Shown here piece by piece: positions 33,289 to 43,696 of a DNA stretch of 64,000 bases. The DNA lies in contig NHNW01000028.1 in assembly GCA_002786025.1 (NCBI GenBank), positions 310,001 to 374,000 on the forward strand, given 5' to 3'. Below the pieces are notes generated by a model, which was not told the origin of the DNA, ran no database searches, and saw only the letters and a list, made by a program, of their open reading frames with translations. The DNA comes from Zasmidium citrigriseum. Taxonomy: Eukaryota; Ascomycota; Dothideomycetes; Mycosphaerellales; Mycosphaerellaceae. The position numbers and the translations under genes are program-made. Each line of letters opens with the position of its first letter. Position 1 is the stretch's first letter.

Positions 33289-34032
33289 ATGACGACGCTG
33301 AAGTCCACTATCGATGTCGCCCTTGGCGATGGCGACGGTACGTATATCGTCTGCGGCATAATTGAGACTTCTACTGACCTTCTTCCAGATGTCGCCACCT
33401 ACACCCTCACTATCCCACGCTCGGTCGATGCCGATGTCGCCGCTGACTTCAACACCCACGTCATGGCCGCTGTCTATGACATCGCTCGCCAGTTCTCCTC
33501 TCGCAAGAAGAGCGTCAAGAAGCCTGAGTTGGAAGACAAAACCATCCAGGAGGCTGATGAGGACGAGGAGGAGTCGACTCAAGAGCCCGATGCGGAGCAG
33601 GACAAGAAGTCAGTCGAGGGATCCAAGGAGGATGATGAGTACGTGGTCGTGGCTCCTTGCCCAGCCACCGAGCCGCCTGTCAAGCTAGGCTTCACCAAGA
33701 CCGATGAGGCAAGCTTCTCCAGCGATGCGCCAAAGGAGGACATCATCCACATCAAGATCTGCGACGGCGAGGACCAGGTGCATTTCAAGATGAAGCGCAC
33801 CACTCGCTTCAGGAAGGCCTTCCGGGCATTCTGCGTTCGCCAGGGTCGAACGGAAGACTCCATCCGCATGCTCTTCGAGGGCAAGGAGGTCCCTGGTGAT
33901 GAGACTCCAGACGACGTAAGTTCTGTTCTGATCTACCAGATGCCAATTTGGAAACGTGTCTAACACCTTTGATAGCTGAACTTGGAGGATGGAGACGTCA
34001 TTGAGGTGCACGTGAAGCAGATTGGATCTTAG
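33289..34032 (+). CDS. SUMO-like domain protein lacking the terminal di-glycine
   Basis: Exons: 33289-33337, 33389-33915, 33976-34032; introns 33338-33388 (GTACGT...TCCAG) and 33916-33975 (GTAAGT...GATAG); 210 residues. The first intron is 51 bp and stop-free, so its retention would still give protein. The N-terminal ~65 residues form a module (YTLTIPRSVDADVAADFN, then AAVYDIARQ) shared with the next two genes. A long acidic linker follows. The C-terminal ~75 residues are clearly SUMO-like: IHIKICDGEDQVHFKMKR, LFEGKEV, and TPDD joined by splicing to LNLEDGDVIEVHV. The end is QIGS, where SUMO has a GG cleavage site, so it probably is not conjugated to targets. It could act as a non-covalent SUMO mimic or scaffold. 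Confidence 0.8.
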
Positions 34033-34432
34033 GATTCATCGTGAGCTTACAAGGGCATCTTGCACTGACCCTGATCTCTCACACGGCGAGGACGAAAACG
34101 CCTTAGGAACATGGCGCCTGCGGTAAAGGTGTCTTGTAGTAGCAACGATCACAGGAAAAACGAGATTCAAATGGACTGAGATCACATTAAAGCTCATAAG
34201 GTAGTGAAGATCCGATCTTGAAAGTGATCCAGTCTGTCAAAGTGTGGACGTCGTGCTTTCCTCTTGTCATACTCTGCGCTCCTTCTTCGCTTCACTTGTA
34301 CTCGCGGCTTCCCTCGCCCTTCCCAGGGATGAGTCAAAGCTCCGACACGCGCTCGCTCCCTTCAACTTCTCCTTCCACACAATCCATTCCACAACTTCAA
34401 AGACAATCCCAACTGAGACACAGCCAGCAGTC
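34033..34432. other. Intergenic region
   Basis: 400 bp between two tandem family members; presumably terminator and promoter. An in-frame extension of the next gene reaches 34244 but its composition is leader-like. Confidence 0.5.
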
Positions 34433-35448
34433 ATGTCTGAGAGTGTCGGCATGATGGCGCCGTTTGGCGACCAAGCCAAAGACCACGCCGCCTTCGCAAG
34501 CTGCAAGGTTGACATACCACCTTCAGTGTGCCAAAGAGACGACTTCAGGGGCAAAATCGTACCTCTTGTCTGCAACATCGCGAGAGCATGTGCTGTACGC
34601 AACAAGACCAGTCACAAGCACACCTGTGGTCGCACAGAAGATGCGCCTGCCTCCAACCCAGCAGCCGCTCATACTAAAAAAGGTTCCAACCCTCGCACGA
34701 AGAATGGCCGACGGATCTTTGCCACACCTGATCAAGAAGAGGTCACTTTCTCAGTCCTCGGTGATGAAATTCAGGCGGCTGGCATGTGGCCGGACATCAT
34801 CATGGCCCCAAAGCAGTTCAGGGAGGTGCAGTTCAGAACAAAGGTACCAATCGGCGACTCAACCGAGACAGCGACATGCAGTATCGATGCCCCACTCTCT
34901 GTCGACATTGGTGTGATCATCGACTATGTGGTCAGGACTATGGCCGCGGTTCGCAAGCTCGCTCGTCAATCTTCCGCCAGCAGTGAACGACTGCCCAGTA
35001 ACAACGATGACGACTTACTCAAGAGCATCGAGGAGTTGGTGGAGAGTATGAAGCGCCAGGATGACGACATTCCAGTCGTTGAGCTGGATGACCGTCAATT
35101 CACAAGCGGCAAGAAGATGAAACTTCAGATGGATGTCGAAGGAGAAAATAGCAGTGTTGTCTTGGTCTTTCCATACGAATTCACCGTGAGCAAGCTCCTT
35201 GTTGCATACGCCAAGCACATGGGTGGATGCCGTTGCATGTACCACTTGCTACTGATGGGTTGCTGTGATTACGAAGAAGCCGAGGCAAACAAGACAATGG
35301 AAGAGGTAAGTGATCGGTGAACGGCTGTCACGGCGTTCGAGCCGTACTGACATAATCGCAGTTGGGCTTGGAAGCAGACGAGACGTACTACGCCCAGATC
35401 TACAAGAACAAGCTGAGTGCCTTTGACGGATCACCTTCCTCTGCCTGA
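34433..35448 (+). CDS. Tandem paralog with duplicated N-terminal module and degenerate ubiquitin-like end
   Basis: Exon 1 is 34433-35305, the intron 35306-35361 (GTAAGT...CGCAG), exon 2 35362-35448; 319 residues. Residues about 24-60 (VDIPPSVCQRDDFRGKIV ... IARACAVRNKTS) and about 145-180 (SIDAPLSVDIGVIIDYVV ... VRKLARQSS) both resemble the N-terminal module of the preceding gene, so this protein may carry it twice. The C-terminal ~85 residues (KMKLQMDVEGE, FPYEFTVSKLLVAYAKHMG, then KTMEELGLEADE) follow the spacing of the SUMO-like domain of its neighbour, including an intron at the same place. The SUMO core is eroded and there is no GG end. Not a family that I can name; no catalytic motif. 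Confidence 0.65.
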
Positions 35449-35837
35449 AGAGGGACTCAGAATCGCTGTGATGGCGGGGACAGAATGACACCCGTGGAGT
35501 TGCTGGCCTTGAGGGGGCCGTATTGGAACTGAGGATTGCTTGATGCTTAAGCAAGGCTGACGGCCAAAGTACATGTAGATAACGTTGCAGTGTGTCCTGG
35601 CAAAACCAGAATCGAAGGCTGTAGCGATTGCAAGTCTGCTGCAATGAACAATCGAACCCACCAAATATGAGCAATATGGGGTATCAATGTCACTCGTGCC
35701 TTCCGCATGTCAAAGCCGCTCACCGCTGCCTGGCACTGGAGCGCCTGCACGTTCTTTAAACACTGCAAGTGCCAGATCTTCTTCTTGACAACTTCACAAT
35801 CCACCGCTGACACCGTCATCCAACGGTTCATCACATC
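35449..35837. other. Intergenic region
   Basis: 389 bp, no gene supported. Confidence 0.5.
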
Positions 35838-36901
35838 ATGTCGGTCAGCACGACGGTGCAGGTGCAGATCGGCGACCTGCTCGCCCACTGCACCGTCGAA
35901 GTCGTCGTGGACGTCCCTTCATCCGCCGTCCTGCCACCTGAAATCAACAACTTCTGCCAGAAAGTCACCGGCGCCGTCATCAATGCTGCCAATGAAGCCA
36001 GAGCCGAGCATGCCGCCGCTAAAGCTGTGATCAAGCAGAGTCCTGGCCACGAACCAGCTGAGCTCCTGGAGCAGCCTGCAGTGGAAGGCGACGAGCCTCT
36101 CCCGCAGATTACCGATGCTGACCCCAAAGAACCTCAGGGTACTCAGTCGACCGGCGCTGTTATTAGGTACAACGATGTCGCGGGCGAGCCCAAATACCTG
36201 TCCCTCGATGCCCTCTCTCGCATGGCCCGCCAAGCCGCCAGTGATCCAGCCCAAGTCCGTCAAGACTACGACGACTACCTCAAGCGTTCTCGGCATGATT
36301 CAATGGAGCCTGAGGCCAGCGCACCGAAAGCCAAGAGACCTAAGATCGACGATATCGAGGCACGCAACCCATTGCCGCTTGCTGACAATCCGCCCGAGGC
36401 GGGAAAGGCCGGCAAGAGAGGAAAGAAGAAGAAGAATAGGTTCAGACCTAACAAAGGGAAGAACAAACAGAACTTTTGGGAGAAGCAGCAGATGCAAGAC
36501 AGTAAGACCTCTCATCGTCTCCGCTCTGGGAAATCCTGGGGAAAGCCTCACCGTCTCTCAAGGCGAGGTTGCTCGAAGATTCACTGACAACTCTGACAGG
36601 CTACGGTGCTGGTGGATACCAGGACCCGTACTACCCTCCCGCCACCTACGCGCCAAGCGCATACTCGCAGCCAACCTACCCACCTACCACGTACTCGATG
36701 CCAACCTACGCCGCACCCTACGCCTACTCGCCATACACGGAGACGCCATACCCGGGTGCGGCCACTCCAGCCACTTCTTACTCTGCACCACCAGAAACCT
36801 CATACCCTACTGCCTCGCACGTCGCCGCCGCATCCACGGTCCCGCCATACCCGCGGACTCTGTTCTCGGCCCCGGCTCCAGGAATGCAACTGTCCAATTA
36901 G
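35838..36901 (+). CDS. Third family member with module, NLS-like basic patch and Tyr/Pro-rich tail
   Basis: Exon 1 is 35838-36501, the intron 36502-36599 (GTAAGA...GACAG), exon 2 36600-36901; 321 residues. The N-terminal segment (VQVQIGDLLAHCTVEVVVDV ... LPPEINNFCQKVTGAVINAANEA) matches the module of the two preceding genes in pattern. There is no ubiquitin-like end. Instead a central part with KRPKIDD and a strongly basic stretch (GKRGKKKKNRFRPNKGKNK) leads into a low-complexity tail of YxxPTY-like repeats. The tail is typical of disordered, RNA-binding or phase-separating proteins. Nuclear location is a reasonable inference. Function unknown. Confidence 0.6.
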
Positions 36902-37138
36902 TGGGAGGAGATTTGAACTGGGCTTGGTCTGGAAGACTTGTGCTGTTTGGCAGAATTGCTTCAAGTGCCGATGAGAACCAGGCGGTCTTCTGAGAAGCCC
37001 TCGTGAAGCATGAGAATAGTCGGCATGTCGATAATACCGAGCTGTACGATTAGCAGCATGGTATACCGGAAATTGCACCAGTACAAATACCTGAATGATG
37101 TTGCGATCAAACGTTCTTTTTCGACTCCAATACTAATC

Positions 37139-37945
37139 ATGTCCACTGACACGGCAGACAGAGCGGCCAGCATCATCACCGAAGACGATCTCCAGCTGGC
37201 ACCGATGGAAGACTGCCACAAAGAGCTCGTCATCAGACATTATCGACGCCTGATGAAGATCGTGCATGAGCACGACGAAGCAGCGATCGGCACTTACACC
37301 AACAAGCAGGCCGCTCGGGAGCAGCTCGCCCGCATGACACTCGTCATCAGAGACTACATGGAGCTGCGGTCTCCAGATCACATCGAATCCATGATCGCCG
37401 ACATCATTGACGCCAGCTTCTCGTTCGGCGGCATGCAGTCATCCTTCTCTCAACCTACCTTCGTCAACCCCACACTCTGGGGCCGCGAACAGGAAGTCGC
37501 CACCTTGATGCAAGAATTCGATGCGGGAAGCATTGATGATGTTCTCGAGTTATGGAACTTGATCCCTGAGAAAACGAACAAAGTCGTCCCTGACTCAAGC
37601 CATGTGCACGATATCGGCAAAGACGTCGATTGGAACAGTGTCCTTCTCCGCTCGAGGTCAGAGGACAACCTTCTGTTTCATCGCGGCGAGGAGCTGATCG
37701 AGGACCGACGGGTCTGGGAGAGGACTTTGAGGGAGAGAGCATTGGAGCAACTAGATCTCTCTTGGCCGCCTGTGTTTCACGATCCGGAGCCCAATGTTGG
37801 AAGGCAGAGACGGAGAACGAGTACAGCAGCATCGGCCAGCACCAGGCCGCGGGTGCTCTCGAGAGCGGAGAGGGAGGAGATCGTCGCTCAGGAGTCGTGC
37901 GATGATGCTGAGATGGGAAGCTCGTTGTTACGTGGTGATACTTGA
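37139..37945 (+). CDS. Conserved-looking hypothetical protein
   Basis: Single exon of 268 residues, ATG at 37139 (the frame is open upstream to 37010). I do not recognise a family. It is soluble, acidic and mostly helical, with a heptad-like start (MEDCHKELVIRHYRRLMKIV), a phenylalanine/serine-rich middle (SFSFGGMQSSFSQPTF) and a basic Ser/Thr/Arg-rich C-terminus. It lies next to the three-gene module family on the same strand but does not share the module. Confidence 0.45.
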   Translation: MSTDTADRAASIITEDDLQLAPMEDCHKELVIRHYRRLMKIVHEHDEAAIGTYTNKQAAREQLARMTLVIRDYMELRSPDHIESMIADIIDASFSFGGMQSSFSQPTFVNPTLWGREQEVATLMQEFDAGSIDDVLELWNLIPEKTNKVVPDSSHVHDIGKDVDWNSVLLRSRSEDNLLFHRGEELIEDRRVWERTLRERALEQLDLSWPPVFHDPEPNVGRQRRRTSTAASASTRPRVLSRAEREEIVAQESCDDAEMGSSLLRGDT

Positions 37946-38257
37946 TGGAATGGATGGGAATTCATTCTACGCAATCGATGAGGTGAGGTCAAGAAATGGG
38001 GTGGCTGGGAAGACCCACTTGCGGATAAAGTCTGATCCTTGCCACCACTTTCGAGCTGTGTACCCCCTTCATGACGTTTCCGACACTCGTGCGATTGGAT
38101 CTCCGCTGTCTCGTGTCGTTGTAACGTCATGTGGGTTTGATATATAACCAACATTCAAGGCAGATGCATGTGACTCTTTCCTTCTATCAATAAAGAAGCC
38201 CACGTCGTTCTTTAATTCACGACAAGCATACAGAGGACCTTCAGGAATTTCAGAACA
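37946..38257. other. Intergenic region
   Basis: 312 bp; no gene seen. Confidence 0.5.
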
Positions 38258-39336
38258 ATGGCACCAAAAATCTTCATGTAAGTCACACGATCACGTTCCA
38301 ATGACACAAGGCTGACTTCTCCAGCACCGGCGTGACTGGCTACATCGCCGGCGATGCCCTCTACGCCCTCCATAAAGCCCACCCAGACTACGAGTACTCC
38401 GCCCTCGTCCGAACCCAAGACAAAGCCGACAAAGTCAAATCCGCATACCCAAACATCCGTATCGTGCTCGGTGGACTCGACGACAGCCAAATCCTCTCAG
38501 ACGAAGCAGCCAAAGCCGACATAGTCCTCCACGCCGCCGATGCCTCGGATCACGAAGGCGCAGCGAAAGCTATCGCCGCAGGCATGGCGAAGGGTCATTC
38601 GAAGGAGAACCCTGGTTTCTGGCTCCATACTGGTGGGACTGGGATATTGACTTATTTCGATAGTAAGGATGATCGATTTGGGGAGTGGGATGAGAAGGAA
38701 TTCAACGACTGGGAGGGTGTTGAGGAACTTACGCATTTGCCGGATGAGGCTTTTCATCGGAATGTTGATAAGATCGTTCTTGAGACGGGGATTGAGAATG
38801 CGGGGGCTGTGAAGACGGCTATTGTGTGCCCGCCGACGATTTATGGAAGGGGACGGGGCCCGGTTTCTGGACGGAGTCGACAGGCGTACGAACTCACCAA
38901 ACTCATCCTTCGCAAAGGCTACGCACCTATCATCGGCAAAGGCCTTGCGAGGTGGAATAATGTCCATGTGCACGATCTCTCCGACGTCTGGGTTGGTCTC
39001 GTCGAAGCCGCTGTGGCGAAGAAGCTCGATGCCGAACTCTGGGGCGCGAAAGGATACTACTTGACCGAGCATGGCCAGCACGTCTGGGGCGATCTTTCGA
39101 GGCTCATTGCCAAGACGGCGGCGGAGATGGGATTCATTTCGAAGGATTGGAAAGAACAGCCGTTGGATCAGAAAGAAGCGTTTGAGATTGCTGATTTCCA
39201 GGCGCTGAGCTGGGGATTGAATTCAAGAGGCAAGGCGGAGAGAGCGAGCAAGCTGTTGGGATGGAAGCCTCATCGGCCGAGTATTGAAGATGAGGTGCCG
39301 AATATTTTGAAGGAGGAGAAAGAGAGGCTGGGTTGA
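38258..39336 (+). CDS. NAD-dependent epimerase/dehydratase-like protein
   Basis: Extended-SDR Rossmann protein. Exon 1 is only 20 nt (38258-38277), the intron 38278-38324 (GTAAGT...CTCCAG), exon 2 38325-39336; 343 residues. Splicing restores the N-terminal beta strand and glycine motif KIFITGVTGYIAG (TGxxGYxG). Further family marks are VLHAADASDHEG, TGGTGILTY and the proline-rich block CPPTIYGRGRGPVSGRS near the substrate. No clear YxxxK pair is seen where expected, so it may be an atypical reductase. Similar fungal proteins are annotated as nucleoside-diphosphate-sugar epimerases. Substrate unknown. Confidence 0.8.
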
Positions 39337-39384
39337 GTACCAGCATCATGTCTGCCTGTATCTCTCACTTCCCAAAACTCCGCA

Positions 39385-40167
39385 TCAAACACTCATCTTC
39401 TTCCTCGCCACAAAAATCGTCAAAATCGGATCCTCCAAATACTCCTTCCAAAACTCACCATCCCCTTTAACAACCTCCGTCTCCTCCCACCTTATATCCT
39501 CAAACCCCTCAAACCACCTTCCCGGCACCACCATTTCACCCCCAAAATACCCCTCCAACGCCACACTCTCAAACTCCAGCACGGGCTTCGTCATCATACG
39601 ATACTTATACCTAAACCCCACCCCAAAGTCCTCAAAGTCCTCAAAGTCCCCAAGTTGAACTCCATACTTTCCACTTCTCGCCGCTTTAGATGTAGGATTG
39701 TTTCTGTTGGCGATGACTTTCCCACCAGGTCTCAGAAACATCGCCACATTGCCCCACATCATCTCCAGTTGCGTGATGCTCTGCGCATGATCGAAGACTC
39801 CATTCGCGATGACTAGATCATACGTCCCTTCCCCTAAACCCAAATATCTGAGATCTTTACTCGCATCGCCTTGGTGCCAACGAATCAGATTTCGTCCGTG
39901 GGACTTCTCGATTTCCTTCCCGAGAGCCATCATCTCGGGCGAAATGTCAATCACGTCGATATCGTAGGCCCCAGCGGCGATTGCGTCACGAGCGCGGTTT
40001 CCGGTTCCGCCGCCTAGGTCGAGGACTTTTAGGCCGTGGCAGCTGGTGATGCAGAGGGTGAAGAGTTGGGCTTCGAGGATTCCGAGGGGGAGCGAGGCGA
40101 ATTGGGAGTAGCCTGGGGCGTTGGTGGCGTAATTTTGTTCGATCTGATTGTCGTTTGAAGTGCTCAT
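39385..40167 (-). CDS. Class I SAM-dependent methyltransferase
   Basis: 260 residues, single exon. Motif I is VLDLGGGTGNRA (about residues 48-59), followed by the acidic post-I strand IDVIDIS. Motif II/III regions are VIANGVFDHA and LRPGGKVIA, as in the Methyltransf_11/25 group. No targeting sequence is seen. It is convergent with the epimerase-like gene (49 bp gap). Substrate cannot be told from sequence; small-molecule methylation is likely. Confidence 0.85.
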   Translation of the reverse strand: MSTSNDNQIEQNYATNAPGYSQFASLPLGILEAQLFTLCITSCHGLKVLDLGGGTGNRARDAIAAGAYDIDVIDISPEMMALGKEIEKSHGRNLIRWHQGDASKDLRYLGLGEGTYDLVIANGVFDHAQSITQLEMMWGNVAMFLRPGGKVIANRNNPTSKAARSGKYGVQLGDFEDFEDFGVGFRYKYRMMTKPVLEFESVALEGYFGGEMVVPGRWFEGFEDIRWEETEVVKGDGEFWKEYLEDPILTIFVARKKMSV

Positions 40168-40381
40168 CTGGTAGAGAATGTGAGTTTTGGTTGAGGCTCG
40201 TTGTGGGAGAGGTGTCGTTGAAAGATTGGAGCTTTGAATTTGAGAAGCTTCAACCTTGTTGCTCCTGCGCTGCAGCTCACAGTCTGAAGCCGACTGGAAG
40301 GATGAGATAGATACTTGAGAGGTTCAAGAGGCCATTCCCAACAGATCTACATTTCTCTGACTAGATGCTGTATTCGTATAC

Positions 40382-42708
40382 CTAAAGTTCCCAATTGACA
40401 GTAGGCGCCGGAGTCATGGTCGATGAAGATGGCGTAGAGCCATTCCAGCGGCGCTCGGAGGCATCATATAAAGCCTATCACATGTCAGCAACATCCATTT
40501 AGGGTCCTTTGAGTGCACTCACCTGTATAGCGTTCTGCCACATCCCAACATTCGTCCTCAAAACCCGTCGATCATAAGTCATCATCCCGTTAAGTTCGCC
40601 CTCAACATCCGTAGTCTGCGTCCAAACACCACCAGCACAAGAATACAACTCAACTTGTGCTCGCAGTAGATCCAGCAGGTAGATACCACGCAGATTCCAC
40701 TCGTCAACAGATTCCCACATCTCATAAGTTTGATCGATAGCATCGATGGCCTCTCTCACTTTCCAAAGGTGCTCTTCTGACACATTATGTCCAGGCCCGC
40801 CGAACTCGCCTTGGAAGCCGATGCGCTTTGGGTCGAAGGCGTGGTGGTTTTGGTCATAGAATGGCGTGCCGCATTGAGGATCGGTATAGTGGTGATTGTC
40901 ACTGAAGTCGCCTGCACCGTGATCGTGCCACCCACTGACGGCGTTGACGAGGCGTGTTGGGTCGAGTTCGTGGATCATCGTCGTAATGTTGATCTCTGGG
41001 TGGGTCGCCGTAATCTGGCCCCAGCCCTCGTTGTAGATGACCTAGTATCGTATCTTCGTCAGCTGGCCGATTGCCATGATTCGAAACCTGACATTTGCTT
41101 ACCCATGAGAAGATTGAAGTATGGCTCTTCAACTGCGTGACCATGAGCGCAATCTGCCTCTCAAACTCTGCTTGCTGCTCTGCGTTGGGGATCCGCGATG
41201 CTTTCAGGGATGGCATATCCTGCATGACCAGAATGCCCAGCTCATCTGCAGCATAATAATACAGAGGAGGTTCCACCTTGATGTGCTTGCGAAGCATGTT
41301 ATAGCCCAGTCGTTTCAGCATCTTGATATCAAAGGTCATCGCATCATAGTTAGGCGGCGTGTGTAGGCCATCAGGCCAGTATCCTATAATAGAGTAAGTC
41401 TCGGCTGATTGCTTTTGAAGACGATCCTCTCTGAAGGTCAAGCAAGACTGCTCATTGCTGGATGACTTCATGGTCCTACGCACCTTGATCCAGTGTTCCA
41501 AATGGGAAGATGACCTCGCCGTTCTATCGAAAATCAGCACATGTGCGCTTCACAACCGATTCCAGTTCCATGTGTGCCGCTACTCAATGCATCACAGAGA
41601 TGCTTGTGTCAAACGTACCAGCATTATCCTTTGTACTCCATCGACCTCCTCTTTCTTCACTGTTCTGAATCCTGTATAGCTCTTGACGCTGTCGTTGCCC
41701 ATAGTGATCGTGACATCGTAGAGGCTTGGTGACTCTGGAGACCAGGTCTTGGGAGAATTGACGCTGAACGTAATTGGCGAACCGGCATGACCACTGTGAG
41801 TAGCTACAGAAGAGTTCGTTGCCTGAACATACCGTTAGCAAGGATGAGATAAACGCTAGTGATGTATGCTCTTACCCTGTCATAGACAGTGACCTTCACC
41901 GTTGAATTGCTGCCTTTAGTGGTGCCCAGAGTCAAATTCAGCTGACCACTAGCCTCTCCATTGATGTACAAGTCGGTGATGTGGTCACTCGGTACTGATT
42001 CGATCCATACATTTTGCCAAATGCCACTGCAGGGACGGTAGAAGATGTGCGAAGGGCTGAGGGTCTGCTTGCCGATTGGAATCACGTATGGGTCCTTGTC
42101 TGTGGGATCGAAGACGAAGACAATACTACAACAGTCAGCTTACGGCTTGTGGATTCTAGCATTACTGCATACAGCTCGTTCTCTCCGGCATTGAGATAAT
42201 CGGTCACATCGAGAGAAAAGGCAAAGTAGCCTCCACGGTGGAACTTAGCATTGCGACCATTGACGAAGACTGTAGCCTCATAGTCGACCGCTCCAAAGTT
42301 GAGTATCACTCGATCGCCCGTCCATTTCGGCACAGTGAAAGTAGTCCGATACCACGAATATATGGTGTCCAAACGCTGGATCCCGGACAAGCCGCTCTCC
42401 AAGCAAGACGGCACCAGCACCTCATGTCCCAGACTCTGATTGAACGGCGGGACACTCAGATCTTCATGTCCCGATGCGTTCGTATACGTCCATATTCCAT
42501 TCAAGCTCTTCCACTCCGCTCGCTCGAGCTTCGGTCTGGGATACTCCGGCCATGGATCCGTCCCGACTGTATACGTCCATTCCGTGTCCAGCGGCGGGGT
42601 CTGCACAGCATATTTACTGGTCTTGCTGCTGCCAGCGTCGGGAATGAGAGGAATCTGGTCGACGGCGAGCGCGCCGGCTGCGAGGGCAAGGATGGTGCAG
42701 CACCGCAT
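40382..42708 (-). CDS. Secreted glycoside hydrolase family 2 protein (beta-galactosidase/glucuronidase-like)
   Basis: Seven exons by my reading: 42173-42708, 41876-42125, 41619-41822, 41484-41523, 41103-41383, 40523-41041, 40382-40474. All introns are 47-100 bp with GT..AG ends, and the product is about 640 residues. A signal peptide (CTILALAAGALAV) is followed by the GH2 sugar-binding jelly-roll (LNGIWTYTN; HEVLVPSCLESGLSG; ILNFGAVDYEATVFVNG), an immunoglobulin-like domain, and the TIM barrel. Barrel landmarks are LDQGYWPDGLHTPP (restored by splicing) and MRKHIKVEPP-type block (LRKHIKVEP). The acid/base is probably the Glu in VIYNEGWGQ and the nucleophile the Glu in GFQGEFGG. A short last exon replaces the stop that would follow if the last intron were retained. 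Probably acts on plant or fungal wall glycans. Confidence 0.88.
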
Positions 42709-43696
42709 CGTTATCGACGCAAGCGGGCGAACCGCTACGCGCGGTGGAGTCGGAGTACATATGCTTTGAGTTTAGGCTACTGCGCGTGACCCGCCCCCGC
42801 TGCCGCTCAGCCTTCTTTCGACATCAGCTGCCACCCTTTTTACCACACCCTCATCATTTACTCACCAGTATCACGGCTTTCCACCCGCACTACCCGTTGA
42901 CGGCCCCAGATACAATCACTGACAGACCCCAAAGAACCCAAGGGCAGGACACTTCGTTTGAACAGGATTATCTCCCCGGATTGACACGGCCCTCGCGTGG
43001 AAAAGACGCAGGCTTCCCGCGGCGAACACTGCAGCAATGCCGGGCTCGGAACGCATGTGCACCGGCTGTGGCAGTCTTCGCTCTATGCGACGATGGAGTC
43101 ACCTGTTCGATGTCTGCAGTGAGGCATCATGCAATACCGTCGGATCCATGGTGGTCACTCGACCGTGCAAGGTCTCTCGCACAACACCCCACACAAGCCA
43201 CTGCTCCTCACCCGATGCTGTGAAACCACCGATTCGGCTTGCGTGATCAAGGCATCTACATTGCCCCATGACACTGTATCCGGCTCGGCCTGCTGGGCAC
43301 TGCATCGATGCTTGCATGCACGCCCGTGCCCAGCTCCACCGATCCTGGAAATTGTGTATGTTCCTCATCGGAGGCCATCCGCTGCAATGCAGTTGAGACT
43401 GCTTCATGGTATATGGCGACGCGGCTAAGTTCAACACAAGTCCCCATTCGGTGCAGAGTACAATCCATGGTGCATCGATGTTGCTCGACATTGAGGGGAC
43501 ACGGCAGTGCTGCGCGAAAACAGTCAAGAAACACATTTCGGCTCCCAATCCATGATAATTTCGATAGAGCGATCCAGGCACGAGCGTCTCGCAGGTCACA
43601 AAATGCTGCCGTAAATGTGAGTCCATATACTTGTTGCTCAAGTCAGAGTCGATTTCCTCTTGAACACGCTTCTATTTGGCCTGTTCTATTGACCTC
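42709..43696. other. Intergenic region left of the metabolite cluster
   Basis: About 1.0 kb between the GH2 gene (minus) and the P5CR-like gene (plus), so it carries both promoters. Frames on both strands inside it lack motifs. Confidence 0.5.
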
